DNA from: Enterococcus dongliensis
GTDB taxonomy: Bacteria > Bacillota > Bacilli > Lactobacillales > Enterococcaceae
Length of the DNA stretch: 64,000 nt
Direction of reading: 5' to 3'
Assembly: GCF_005405225.1 (NCBI RefSeq)
Contig: NZ_BJDQ01000002.1
Coordinates: 1-64,000, forward strand
The position numbers and the translations under genes are program-made. Numbering within the stretch: position 1 is the stretch's first letter; every line of letters begins with the position of its first letter. A model generated the notes under the pieces. The model searched no databases. It was not told the DNA's origin and was given only the letters and a program-made list of their open reading frames with translations. Below, in pieces: positions 1-8,811 of this stretch.

Positions 1-308
1 AAATCCATCCTCTCGTAGATAAGTTTAATTTATTTCTGTCTCTACGAAAAGTTGTCTAAGATTTGATACTAACACCAATAAACCATCACCTTTTTTACTA
101 ATGACTTATAAGAATATAGAGATAAATGATAATTGTCTTAGAGTATACTTATAGAGAACTTTCGTTTACACTAGCCATAGGCTTTCGAGTGGGAAAATTG
201 GAAGCTGTAAGTAAAAGTTGCAATGTTAAATAACGAAAGTAATGTTTATGGTAGAATTTGTAAGGAGTATGAGATATTGCAACGGAAAAGTAAAAAGAGG
301 GATGATAG
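1..308. other. Intergenic left edge
   Basis: No convincing gene is visible here. The stretch is AT-rich and has stop codons in all frames. A short inverted repeat (TCGTAGA near 13-19 and TCTACGA near 40-46) could form a weak hairpin but lacks a clear T-tract. The last 60 bases hold the leader of the permease gene that starts at 309, including a purine-rich GAGGG before the start codon. Confidence 0.5.
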
Positions 309-1358
309 ATGGAAAATGTAAAGAAGAGATCACAAACGGTTAGACATATAGGAATTTTTTTATTGGTTTTACTAGTTGGGCTGTTCTACGTGAAATGGTT
401 CCCGTATTTTCAAAAAGCATTAGCAGCAAGTTCGACACATTCAATCGGGGATGCCATTATTAATGTTGGAAAAGAAGCGCCAATTTTTTCAATAGAATCT
501 GGAATGACATTTACTATTGCTTATTTCAATTCCGTATGGAAAGCAGTCGTTTTAGGATTAATCGTTGGTTCATTGGTTCAAGTATTGATTCCTACACAAT
601 TAATAAAAAAATATTTGGGTGGCAGTAAATTCCGAAATTCCGTGTTTGCTATGGTATTAGGGATGCCAACTATGATGTGCACTTGTTGTACAGCACCAGT
701 GGCCGTGGGATTAAAACGTTCACAAGCATCTGTCAATAGTGTCGTGGCCTTTTTCTTAGCTAATCCATTGTTAAACCCAGCAACTTTAGTATTTATGGGT
801 TTTGTTCTTGGGTGGAAATTCACTTTTCTTCGCCTTATTTTTGGAGTTATTGCCGTTTTAGGAATTGCGACGATCGTTTCAAAAGTTTCTAAGGCAAAAC
901 GTGTTCATGTTCCAGATACTAAAATATTTGATCCAATCGAAGAGACACAACAAGGAGTGATTGTCCGTTGGATCAAGGCTTTTGGACGACTGATTATTGA
1001 AAGTATTCCAGCTTACATCGTCATCGTCTTTATTCTGGGAGCATTTCAAGGCTTGTTATTTCCAGCAGTCAATAGCGGACAATTAAATAGCGGGATCATC
1101 GCAATTGTCTTATTTTCTTTAGTCGGGACCTTATTTGTCATTCCAACAGCAGGTGAGATACCAATTATTCAAGTTTTGTTAGCATTAGGACTTTCTAGTG
1201 GACCAGCAGCGACATTGCTGCTTACTTTACCCGCAGTCAGCATCGTCTCATTAAGTTTGTTGAAACCAGTATTTACTTGGAAAGAACTAGGAATCATTGG
1301 CAGTGGGATAATTTTACTTGGAATTGTTGCCGGTATTTTCGGTAGTTTTATCTTATAA
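309..1358 (+). CDS. ArsP/YraQ-type (DUF318) membrane permease
   Basis: A 349-residue integral membrane protein with about eight hydrophobic segments. It resembles the DUF318/ArsP_1 permease family (YraQ-like), members of which export trivalent organoarsenicals or have unknown substrates. The segment MCTCCTAPVAVGLK near residues 121-134 carries the cysteine cluster and following proline typical of the family. A later loop VIPTAGEIPI near residue 278 is the second conserved half. The ATG at 309 follows a GAGGG Shine-Dalgarno. The gene stands alone and ends at a strong terminator. No ars genes flank it, so arsenic export is not shown and the substrate is unknown. Confidence 0.75.
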   Translation: MENVKKRSQTVRHIGIFLLVLLVGLFYVKWFPYFQKALAASSTHSIGDAIINVGKEAPIFSIESGMTFTIAYFNSVWKAVVLGLIVGSLVQVLIPTQLIKKYLGGSKFRNSVFAMVLGMPTMMCTCCTAPVAVGLKRSQASVNSVVAFFLANPLLNPATLVFMGFVLGWKFTFLRLIFGVIAVLGIATIVSKVSKAKRVHVPDTKIFDPIEETQQGVIVRWIKAFGRLIIESIPAYIVIVFILGAFQGLLFPAVNSGQLNSGIIAIVLFSLVGTLFVIPTAGEIPIIQVLLALGLSSGPAATLLLTLPAVSIVSLSLLKPVFTWKELGIIGSGIILLGIVAGIFGSFIL

Positions 1359-1368
1359 ATTAATCCTA

Positions 1369-1411
1369 AAAAATAGAAGGTTAGATAACTAGTCTAACCT
1401 TCTATTTTTTT
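1369..1411 (+). terminator. Rho-independent terminator after the permease
   Basis: AATAGAAGGTTAGA pairs with TCTAACCTTCTATT across a short loop, and a T-run follows. It closes the DUF318 permease transcript. Confidence 0.85.
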
Positions 1412-1508
1412 ATATAAGCAGCAGTTTTTTCTGATTAAGGCTTGTTATACTACCTATAGAAAACTGATTTTAAAAGAGATATACTGTGTATTACTAGGAG
1501 TGGATACA

Positions 1509-3257
1509 ATGACTAAAGGGTTTCAACCAGAGATTACTATTAAAGAAGCAATTGAAAATATCGATAAGAATAATTTTCTTTTACCGGCGATTCAGCGAAA
1601 GTTTGTTTGGAGTCCAGAACAGATTGAACTATTATTTGATAGTATCATGAGAAAATATCCAATAAACTCATTAATGCTATGGGAGATTACTTCTGATGAC
1701 ATCAAAAATAACTATAAATTTTATTCTTTTTTACGAAAGTACAAACAACGTTTTGGGGAAACAAATGCATACTTCAATTCCAAAGGCAGAAGTGATCACT
1801 TTTTTGCAGTAATTGATGGCCAACAGCGACTGAACAGTCTGTATATCGGCTTGAAAGGAACCTATGCCATGAAATTGAGCCATAAATGGTGGGTCGATAA
1901 TGAGGACACTTTACCGCCGATGAAACTTTATCTGAATATAACAAAGCCTTATGAGCAAAATACAGAGATTGATAAAGAATATGAATTTAAATTTTTACGA
2001 AAAGAAAAAGTGGCGAAAGAGAATGCATTGAAAGAAAAACATTGGTTTGAAGTTGGAGAAATACTGGCTATGGAAAAACCGAAAGATCAGTTTACTTACT
2101 TAAGAAACAATGGTTTGGAAGATAATGACTACGCGCAAGAAACACTCGACCTGCTTTCGATGACAATAAATAAAGATAGAATCTTGAATTACTTTGTAGA
2201 AGATGAGCAAAATCCGGATAAAGTTTTAGACATCTTTATCCGAACTAATGATGGCGGAACCAAACTGACGTTTTCAGATCTGCTGATGTCTTTTTTGACT
2301 GCCTACTGGCCAGATGCAAGAGAGAATTTTGATGAACTGATTAGAGAAGTCAATCAATTTGGCGATTTCTCGATCACTCCTGATTTTATATTAAAGACCA
2401 CTTTGGTTTTGTACTCCAATGATATTAAAAGCAGAGTCAAAAACTTTGATAAAAAGCTTATTATGAATATTCAAGAAAACTGGGATAGGATTCGTAAGTC
2501 TATATTACACACAGTCGAAATGATTTATAGATTAGGTTTTGAAAATCGAACGTTCCCTGCAAAGAATGCGGCGATTCCGATTATTTATTATGTATATATC
2601 AAACACTTAGAAGACGAAGTAGTAAAAACTAGATTTTTGGATACAAAAGATAAGAATGCCGATTCACAGATCATCAAAAAGTGGTTATTATTGGTCTTTT
2701 TGAAACGTCTATTTGGCGGACAGTCTGATAGTGTTTTACAAGATATTCGAAAGGTGATCAAAGCTTCAGCGGCTGAGACGTTTCCTTTATCTGAAATAAT
2801 CGCCAAAGCAAAAAGCAATCCAGTTAAAAATTATTCATTCGATGAAGACATCATAAATGGGCTATTTGAAGTCCAGTTTGGTTCGGAAGATGCTTTTTTT
2901 GTTTTATCCTTATTCTATCCGGATTTGGATTATTTTAATCAGAACTTTCATATTGATCATATTCATCCAAAATCAAAATTTCAAAATAAACAATTTATGA
3001 ACGAACACTTTACTGATGAAGAAATCAAACAAATCGGCGATAATTGGAATAAGCTGGGAAATCTGCAACTACTGAATAATGAAAAAAATATTTCTAAGCA
3101 AGACAAGTCATTGATTGAGTGGGTGAAGATGTATAAGTTAGATTCTTCTTTTCTTTTTGTTGATAAAGAGATTAGTCTAGAAATTACAGACTTTACAACG
3201 TTTTATGCTAACAGAGTCTCTAATATGAAGCAAAAGTTGTTAGAGATCGTTCGCTAG
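1509..3257 (+). CDS. DUF262/DUF1524 (GmrSD-like) protein
   Basis: A 582-residue protein with an N-terminal DUF262 (ParB/sulfiredoxin-like) domain and a C-terminal DUF1524 HNH-like domain in one chain, the architecture of GmrSD-type (type IV restriction) proteins. The DUF262 signatures are IQRKFVW at residues 28-34 and DGQQR at 103-107. The nuclease-like motif H-I-D-H-I-H-P lies at 481-487. The ATG at 1509 is preferred over the in-frame GTG at 1500 because GGAG (1497-1500) sits eight bases before it. Family members cut modified phage DNA or act in other antiphage roles. That role is inferred. No methylase or other restriction gene is adjacent. Confidence 0.8.
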   Translation: MTKGFQPEITIKEAIENIDKNNFLLPAIQRKFVWSPEQIELLFDSIMRKYPINSLMLWEITSDDIKNNYKFYSFLRKYKQRFGETNAYFNSKGRSDHFFAVIDGQQRLNSLYIGLKGTYAMKLSHKWWVDNEDTLPPMKLYLNITKPYEQNTEIDKEYEFKFLRKEKVAKENALKEKHWFEVGEILAMEKPKDQFTYLRNNGLEDNDYAQETLDLLSMTINKDRILNYFVEDEQNPDKVLDIFIRTNDGGTKLTFSDLLMSFLTAYWPDARENFDELIREVNQFGDFSITPDFILKTTLVLYSNDIKSRVKNFDKKLIMNIQENWDRIRKSILHTVEMIYRLGFENRTFPAKNAAIPIIYYVYIKHLEDEVVKTRFLDTKDKNADSQIIKKWLLLVFLKRLFGGQSDSVLQDIRKVIKASAAETFPLSEIIAKAKSNPVKNYSFDEDIINGLFEVQFGSEDAFFVLSLFYPDLDYFNQNFHIDHIHPKSKFQNKQFMNEHFTDEEIKQIGDNWNKLGNLQLLNNEKNISKQDKSLIEWVKMYKLDSSFLFVDKEISLEITDFTTFYANRVSNMKQKLLEIVR

Positions 3258-3292
3258 TTTTTTATAAACAAACTTTTAAAGGGTGTGTTGAC

Positions 3293-3502
3293 TTGGAAGA
3301 ATATGAATTAACCGACTATTTAGCAGCTAAGAAGTCATTAGTTTCAAGGCTGCATAAGATTGAGCAAGCACTTATCTCACTAGAAGAAAAACAAGCCGCT
3401 GGTGGAAATCTGAAAGCACAGATCACGTTATCAAAAGAACGTGTCAAGGCATTGAAACTTTCTTTGGCATTGATTGATCGTGAAATTACAAAGCTATCAT
3501 AA
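3293..3502 (+). CDS. Small coiled-coil protein
   Basis: A 69-residue charged, helical protein of unknown function, with likely heptad repeats over most of its length and no membrane segment. It begins at TTG 3293 behind AAGGGTG and lies 35 bases after the DUF262 gene on the same strand, so the two may be co-transcribed. The stop codon overlaps the start of a terminator hairpin. No family is recognised. The TTG start and small size make it less certain than its neighbours. Confidence 0.55.
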   Translation: MEEYELTDYLAAKKSLVSRLHKIEQALISLEEKQAAGGNLKAQITLSKERVKALKLSLALIDREITKLS

Positions 3503-3543
3503 AAACAGAGCCAAAACATTATACGTGTTTTGGCTCTGTTTTT
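3502..3543. terminator. Bidirectional terminator
   Basis: A 17-base stem, AAAACAGAGCCAAAACA with TGTTTTGGCTCTGTTTT around a seven-base loop, has A/T tracts on both sides. It can end the rightward DUF262 transcript and the leftward gene at 3544-4110. Confidence 0.9.
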
Positions 3544-4110
3544 TCAGAGATTTTTAAAAAGACTTAACAAAGTGATTGTTCTGTTTCTAGTTGGTTCATT
3601 GAGTACAGCTAATTCCTTTTGCTGCTCTTCGACAGAGACATCTTTCAATGAAAGCAACCGATAGATTAAACGCAAATCTTGGCGACGAACTTTTGGCAGA
3701 TGCTGCATTAAAACTTGATTGAAATCAGCATTCATTTGATTGATACCGATTAGAGGGTCTTTTTGGAGGGTATAATTAGTCAAATAATGATTAAAATCTT
3801 GCATCGCAGCAATCGCTTTTTCAGGTAAGAGTCCATTGGCCCAAGTTGCTGTCAATAAGACAAAGCTATCGGTTTCAGCTAGTTCTTGTTGAAAGGCGGT
3901 AATTGTGGCATTTAGTACCTTCTCTTGTATCTCCTCAAACACAGCTGGTTCATTTTTTTTAATCCGCAAAAAATAATTAGTGAAGCCATCGCTATTTAAT
4001 AGATTTAAATCAATTGCTTTGAACCAATTGTAGTGATACGAATTTAAATAAGAATATGTTTTTTCTTGTTTTGTTAAGCGAATCTCTTTTAGTTCATTAG
4101 TTGTTTTCAT
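3544..4110 (-). CDS. Hypothetical protein, 188 aa
   Basis: Not recognised. The product is a soluble-looking, mostly helical protein rich in Leu, Asn and Gln, with no signal peptide, membrane segment, cysteine cluster or nucleotide-binding motif. It is transcribed alone, divergently from the ABC transporter operon and convergently with the gene at 3293. The shared terminator at 3502-3543 ends it. The start ATG (4108-4110) follows AAAGGAC on the minus strand. Confidence 0.6.
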   Translation of the reverse strand: MKTTNELKEIRLTKQEKTYSYLNSYHYNWFKAIDLNLLNSDGFTNYFLRIKKNEPAVFEEIQEKVLNATITAFQQELAETDSFVLLTATWANGLLPEKAIAAMQDFNHYLTNYTLQKDPLIGINQMNADFNQVLMQHLPKVRRQDLRLIYRLLSLKDVSVEEQQKELAVLNEPTRNRTITLLSLFKNL

Positions 4111-4165
4111 ACTTTAAGTCCTTTCTTTTTATGATAGTATACTACTTTTTGGCAAGCCAATCTTT

Positions 4166-4193
4166 TTGTCTCTTATTTTGATTCAGTTATACT
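4166..4193 (+). promoter_or_regulatory. Likely promoter of the thiol/betaine-type ABC operon
   Basis: TTGTCT (4166-4171) and TATACT (4188-4193) are separated by 16 bases, 32 bases before the transporter start codon. The -10 is near-perfect and the -35 is moderate. Confidence 0.55.
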
Positions 4194-4225
4194 GAAAATA
4201 GGTCATAATTTTGAAAGGAAAGTTT

Positions 4226-5761
4226 ATGAATGAATTGATTACTACGTTTACTGAAAGAAAAGATGAACTTTTATCGGCGATCTTTGAACATTTAGCAATT
4301 TCATTGAGTGCGTTGTTGATCGCGATTGTGATTGCGATCCCATTAGCGATCTTACTGAGTCAGCGGAAGAAAACAGCAGAAGTCGTATTACAAATAACGA
4401 GTATTTTGCAGACGATTCCTTCGTTGGCTTTATTGGGATTATTGATTCCTTTTGTCGGTATCGGGACAGTGCCAGCATTGATTGCTCTTGTAGTCTATGC
4501 ATTGTTACCGATTTTTCAAAATACGTACATTGGTTTAGCAGAGATTGACCCATCGATTGAAGAAGCAGCCGATGCCTTTGGGATGTCACGCATGCACAAA
4601 TTGCTGCGCGTCGAATTGCCGATGGCGATGCCAGTAATCATTTCTGGGATTCGTACTGCTTTGGTGCTGATTATTGGGACAGCTACATTAGCTGCTTTAA
4701 TTGGTGCCGGTGGTCTAGGAACATTTATTCTTTTAGGAATCGATCGCAATGATCCTAATCTAACTTTGATTGGTGCAATCAGCTCAGCTTTACTTGCTAT
4801 TATTTTTAGTACACTAATCCGATTTTTACAAAACCGCAGCGGAAAAGTCACCTTGCTTACATTAGGCATTATCTTTTTGAGCATCGGGGGGATTTTCTTC
4901 GCCCAAAATAACCCGATTGGTCATGAAACAGTGACAATCGCCGGTAAACTCGGTGCAGAACCGGATATTTTGATTAATATGTACAAAGAAGTCATCCAAG
5001 AAGAAGATCCTTCAGTTACGGTGGAATTAAAACCCAACTTTGGAAAGACGAGTTTTTTATTTAGTGCCGTAAAAAGTGATCAGATTGATATTTACCCCGA
5101 ATTTACGGGAACGGTGTTAGAAAGTTTAGTGAAAGTACCAAAAAATACTCCAGAAAATCTTTCACCTAAACAAACCTATCAAGAAGCAAATGACTTGTTA
5201 GACACACAATTTGATATTCAGTTATTAAAACCGATGGCTTATGAAAATACTTATGCTTTAGCTATGAAGAAAAGTGAAGCAGAGAAACGAGGAATCACGA
5301 AAATCTCAGAATTACGTGGGCAGCAAGAGCAATTAAAAGCCGGATTTACTTTGGAATTTATCGATCGGCAAGATGGCTATCGTGGAATTCAAGACAAATA
5401 TGATATCAAATTAAGTTCTGTTCAAAGTATGGAGCCAGCATTGCGTTATCAGGCAATCAATAATGGAGATGTCGATGTGATCGATGCTTATTCAACGGAT
5501 AGTGAGCTCAAACAATACGACTTAGTGACCTTAGAAGACGACCAACAGCTTTTTCCGCCGTATCAAGGGGCACCTTTAATGAAGAAAGAATTTGCTGATA
5601 AACACCCCAAAGTCGTGAAAGCTTTAAATCGATTGGCCGGTAAAATCACTGAAGAACAAATGATTGAGATGAATTACCGTGTCAATGTAAAAAAAGAGCA
5701 ACCAGCTAAGGTCGCTCACGACTTCTTGGTGAAAGAAACTATCATTGGGGAGGGAAATTAG
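4226..5761 (+). CDS. egtU: Fused ABC permease/solute-binding protein (OpuC family, EgtU-like)
   Basis: A 511-residue fusion. Residues 1 to about 205 form an OpuCB/ProW-type permease with about five membrane helices and the EAADAFGMS coupling loop. After another transmembrane segment near 215-230, residues 235-511 form an OpuAC-type substrate-binding domain ([17 protein letters not shown], then DIYPEFTGT). This layout was long annotated as glycine betaine/choline transport. The pneumococcal member EgtU and the Listeria homologue import ergothioneine. The neighbouring disulfide reductase-like gene favours a thiol-type substrate, but this is inference and a betaine is not excluded. ATG 4226 is chosen because AAAGGA lies six bases upstream, whereas TTG 4211 has no ribosome site. 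Confidence 0.7.
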   Translation: MNELITTFTERKDELLSAIFEHLAISLSALLIAIVIAIPLAILLSQRKKTAEVVLQITSILQTIPSLALLGLLIPFVGIGTVPALIALVVYALLPIFQNTYIGLAEIDPSIEEAADAFGMSRMHKLLRVELPMAMPVIISGIRTALVLIIGTATLAALIGAGGLGTFILLGIDRNDPNLTLIGAISSALLAIIFSTLIRFLQNRSGKVTLLTLGIIFLSIGGIFFAQNNPIGHETVTIAGKLGAEPDILINMYKEVIQEEDPSVTVELKPNFGKTSFLFSAVKSDQIDIYPEFTGTVLESLVKVPKNTPENLSPKQTYQEANDLLDTQFDIQLLKPMAYENTYALAMKKSEAEKRGITKISELRGQQEQLKAGFTLEFIDRQDGYRGIQDKYDIKLSSVQSMEPALRYQAINNGDVDVIDAYSTDSELKQYDLVTLEDDQQLFPPYQGAPLMKKEFADKHPKVVKALNRLAGKITEEQMIEMNYRVNVKKEQPAKVAHDFLVKETIIGEGN

Positions 5762-6715
5762 ATGGAATCGATTATTGAATTTAAAGATGTCAGCAAAGAA
5801 TTTGAAGGCAATCTTGTTTTGAAAGATTTAAATTTAACGGTAAAAAAAGGGGAAATTTTCGTTTTAGTAGGACCTTCTGGGAGCGGAAAGACAACTTCGT
5901 TAAAAATGATCAATGGATTGATTGAACCTACTGATGGTGATCTTTATTTTAAAGAAAAACGCATCAAAGATTATAATCTTCAGAAATTACGTTGGCAGAT
6001 TGGGTATGTTTTACAACAAATCGCACTTTTTCCAACTATGAGTGTGAAGGAAAATATTGAAGTTATTCCAGATATGCTTGGTTGGACGAAGGAACGGCGC
6101 AAGAAAAGAGTCGACGAGTTGCTGCAAGAAGTAGATATGGAACCTGAACAGTTTAGAGATCGAATGCCAAGCGAATTGTCCGGTGGTCAGCAACAAAGGA
6201 TTGGGATCATCCGTGCCTTGGCATCTGAACCGGATATCGTTTTGATGGATGAACCGTTCAGTGCACTTGATCCAATTTCGCGAGCAAGTTTGCAAGATCT
6301 TGTACTGAAATTGCATCAAAAATTAGGGAACACGATTATTTTTGTGACTCATAATATGAAAGAAGCGATGAAGATTGGCAGCCGAATTGCAGTGATGCAT
6401 GAAGGGAAATTAGTCCAATGCGATACCCCAGAAGAGATTCAAAAACATCCTGCAAATCAATTTGTCGAAGAATTTTTTGATGAAACGACCGATGAAGTGT
6501 ACGCTCAAACCCTTGAAGCGTTATATAATGGCGGATTTTATCAAAAAACAACATCGGCTGACACTGCTTTAAAAAATTTATCACTCGATACTAGTTTGAG
6601 TGAAGTTTTTGAATTATTGACTGAACAAGATGCCTTTTTGATCAAACAAGACGAAAAAATTCTAGGATTGATTAATCGAAGTGACGTTTTCTGCTTTTTA
6701 AGCCGGGAGGGATAA
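5762..6715 (+). CDS. egtV: ABC transporter ATPase (OpuCA/EgtV-like)
   Basis: A 317-residue ATPase partner of the preceding permease. It has Walker A GPSGSGKTT near residues 38-46, the signature LSGGQQQR near 138-145 and Walker B IVLMDEP near 159-165. A C-terminal extension after about residue 245 corresponds to the regulatory tail of OpuCA-type ATPases. It looks shorter than a full CBS pair, with one CBS-like stretch at the end. Its ATG directly abuts the TAG of the upstream gene, so translation is coupled. Substrate choice depends on the partner. The EgtV name is inferred from context. Confidence 0.75.
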   Translation: MESIIEFKDVSKEFEGNLVLKDLNLTVKKGEIFVLVGPSGSGKTTSLKMINGLIEPTDGDLYFKEKRIKDYNLQKLRWQIGYVLQQIALFPTMSVKENIEVIPDMLGWTKERRKKRVDELLQEVDMEPEQFRDRMPSELSGGQQQRIGIIRALASEPDIVLMDEPFSALDPISRASLQDLVLKLHQKLGNTIIFVTHNMKEAMKIGSRIAVMHEGKLVQCDTPEEIQKHPANQFVEEFFDETTDEVYAQTLEALYNGGFYQKTTSADTALKNLSLDTSLSEVFELLTEQDAFLIKQDEKILGLINRSDVFCFLSREG

Positions 6716-6717
6716 TG

Positions 6718-8043
6718 ATGGAGAAATATGATGTGATTGTGATTGGCAGCGGACCAGCGGGAAATTCAGCTGCATATGCGTTAAAAGAACAAGGAAAAAA
6801 AGTGGCAATCATTGAATCGGATCTATGGGGCGGTACTTGTCCGAACCGCGGTTGTGATCCTAAAAAGATGTTGATGAGCGGAGTGGAAGCTCATCAACGA
6901 ATTGCAACTATGGTCGGCAAAGGATTTGATCAAACACCAAAAATTATTTGGGAAGAGTTGATGGCTTTTAAGAAAGAATACACCGATTATGTCCCGCAAA
7001 ATACAAAAAAGGGCTTAGATACTACAGGAATCGATTCTTTTGAAGGACAAGCGGAGTTCATTGATGCAAATCATATTAAGATTAACGAGCAAAGACTAGC
7101 AGCAAAACAGTTTTTGATTGCCACTGGGCAACGCCCGACTAGACTGCCGATTAAAGGAAAAGATCTATTACAAACCAGTACGGATTTTTTAGAGTTTGAA
7201 CACTTACCTAAAAAAATAGCATTTATTGGCGCCGGTTACATCGCTTTTGAATTAGCAATCATCGCTAATGCTGCAGGTTCTGAGGTGCACATCATCCATC
7301 ACAATGATCGACCATTGAAAGAATTTGATTACGAATTGGTGATGGATCTTGTTGAGCATATGAAATCTGCAGGCATTCAATTTCATTTCAATATAGAGAC
7401 TACCGCAATTGAATCACTGCATTCACAGTACCAAATTAGCGGAGAGCGCTTTGAATTGATGGTTGATTGTGTGATTGGAGCAACTGGACGTATCCCTAAT
7501 CTCGAAGGATTGAGTCTAGAAAAAGCGGGAGTTGATTACGACAAAAAAGGAATCAAAGTCGATGATCATTTACGTACGACACAACCAAATATCTTTGCTT
7601 GTGGTGATGTTTTAGCTAAAAATCAGCCTAAACTGACACCAGTCGCAAGTTTTGAAGCTGGGTATGTGGCTAAGGCAATGAATGGGGCTAGTGATTCGAT
7701 TGACTACCCATTGATTCCAACAATCGTTTTTGGTGATCAGCGTTTAGCCAGAGTCGGGCTCAGTGAAAAAGAACTTACTGAGCATTCGGCGAATTATCAT
7801 TCTCAGACAATCGATTTGTCTAGTTGGTATACGTATCGCCGAATCAATGATCAAGGTGCAAAAATAAAGTTTGTCTATGATGAGACAGATACAATCGTTG
7901 CAATCAATTGTTTGAGTCAAATCGCTGATGAACTCATCAATTATCTGTTAATCATCTTATCGAAAAAAATGAACCATGAAGAGATTGAAAAGTATATCTT
8001 TGCTTATCCCGGTCCAGCTAGTGATCTTTCATATTTTATTTAA
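6718..8043 (+). CDS. Glutathione-reductase-like pyridine nucleotide-disulfide oxidoreductase
   Basis: A 441-residue flavoprotein. An FAD dinucleotide fold (VIVIGSGPAGNSAA) starts near residue 7. The redox motif CPNRGC has cysteines at 41 and 46. A second Rossmann motif (FIGAGYIAFELA) near 170 binds NAD(P)H, and an FAD-contact motif IFACGDV lies near 300. At the C-terminus the usual His-Pro...Glu pair is replaced by AYPGPASD, so the catalytic-base histidine of true glutathione reductase is missing. The gene is third in the transporter operon, with its start overlapping the previous stop region. GGGAGGGA at 6705-6712 favours ATG 6718 over 6715. Reduction of an imported disulfide is plausible; substrate is unknown. 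Confidence 0.7.
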   Translation: MEKYDVIVIGSGPAGNSAAYALKEQGKKVAIIESDLWGGTCPNRGCDPKKMLMSGVEAHQRIATMVGKGFDQTPKIIWEELMAFKKEYTDYVPQNTKKGLDTTGIDSFEGQAEFIDANHIKINEQRLAAKQFLIATGQRPTRLPIKGKDLLQTSTDFLEFEHLPKKIAFIGAGYIAFELAIIANAAGSEVHIIHHNDRPLKEFDYELVMDLVEHMKSAGIQFHFNIETTAIESLHSQYQISGERFELMVDCVIGATGRIPNLEGLSLEKAGVDYDKKGIKVDDHLRTTQPNIFACGDVLAKNQPKLTPVASFEAGYVAKAMNGASDSIDYPLIPTIVFGDQRLARVGLSEKELTEHSANYHSQTIDLSSWYTYRRINDQGAKIKFVYDETDTIVAINCLSQIADELINYLLIILSKKMNHEEIEKYIFAYPGPASDLSYFI

Positions 8044-8070
8044 AACAGAGGTCGCCCTCTGTTTTTTTTT
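8044..8070 (+). terminator. Terminator of the transporter/oxidoreductase operon
   Basis: AACAGAGG pairs with CCTCTGTT around a four-base loop, and a run of T's follows, directly after the oxidoreductase stop codon. Confidence 0.85.
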
Positions 8071-8117
8071 CGGCAAATATGCTAAAGTTTACGAAAATAC
8101 GTTCCCGTGGTGAGATT

Positions 8118-8807
8118 ATGAAAACAACATTAACACAAGAAATTGAAAAAGCTTTGTACTATTATTGTATTGAACTCGGCGGAATCGTCGTAGAAGAAGT
8201 CACTATGCCCGATGATCAAGGTATTGTTGATACGCTGGCTTGTTTTTTTAAGCCGAATGCTGCGACAGAATGGCGCTGTTATGAGTTGAAAATTACAAAG
8301 GCGGACTTTTTTTCAAAAGCTAAACTTTCTTTCATCGGCCATTACAATTATTTTGTACTGACTGAAGAATTATATGAAAAAGTACAAGAAGACATTCCGC
8401 GCGAGATTGGGGTCTTAGTCTATCGTCCGTATCATCAAGCTGAGGATCTGCCGGCAGCTGGGACTTTTTTCATCGCAAAAAAACCAGTAAAACGCACATT
8501 GCAAGTTGAAGAGTCAGCATTGACGCAACGATTCATGGCTTCATTATTTCGTGAAGTGCAAAAAGCCAAACGAATGTCTTATGGAACCAGCTACTTTTCG
8601 ACCGAGCAACTTTACAAAGAGTTACGCCGACGTTTGGCTGAAAAAGATAGTTTACAAGCAGATAATTATTACCAGCGATTTATTGAAGATGTCCAATTAG
8701 CTCGAATCGAAAGTTTGGAAGAAGAGTTGCGGGCATTAGAACAAGATTATGAATTTCTACGTCAGCAAAGACAACTTCGAAAAAGACCGACAGAACCATT
8801 GGAGTGA
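8118..8807 (+). CDS. PD-(D/E)XK-like protein with coiled-coil tail
   Basis: A 229-residue protein. Its N-terminal half has the pattern of a PD-(D/E)XK nuclease fold: an acidic residue in GIVDTLACFF (about residue 40), then WRCYELKITKADF (about 57-69), followed by FIGHYNYFVL. Similar small proteins occur in Gram-positive phages and near MmcB-type DNA repair proteins. The last 40 residues form a charged coiled coil (LEEELRALEQDYEFLRQQ). ATG 8118 is chosen because an in-frame upstream start lies inside the previous terminator. The sce7725-like gene follows after a four-base gap, so the two are surely co-transcribed. Nuclease activity is inferred. Confidence 0.6.
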   Translation: MKTTLTQEIEKALYYYCIELGGIVVEEVTMPDDQGIVDTLACFFKPNAATEWRCYELKITKADFFSKAKLSFIGHYNYFVLTEELYEKVQEDIPREIGVLVYRPYHQAEDLPAAGTFFIAKKPVKRTLQVEESALTQRFMASLFREVQKAKRMSYGTSYFSTEQLYKELRRRLAEKDSLQADNYYQRFIEDVQLARIESLEEELRALEQDYEFLRQQRQLRKRPTEPLE

Positions 8808-8811
8808 TTTG

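Noticed and set aside
1500-1508. GTG start three codons upstream for the DUF262 gene
   Set aside because: It overlaps the GGAG ribosome site itself; ATG 1509 has proper spacing.
8079-8117. Longer N-terminus for the PD-(D/E)XK-like protein
   Set aside because: The extension starts almost inside the previous terminator region, lacks a ribosome site and is not typical of the fold.
8749-8811. Longer N-terminus for the sce7725-like protein
   Set aside because: It lies inside the upstream gene; the family normally starts at MYYPYLRG and GGAGTGA precedes that ATG.
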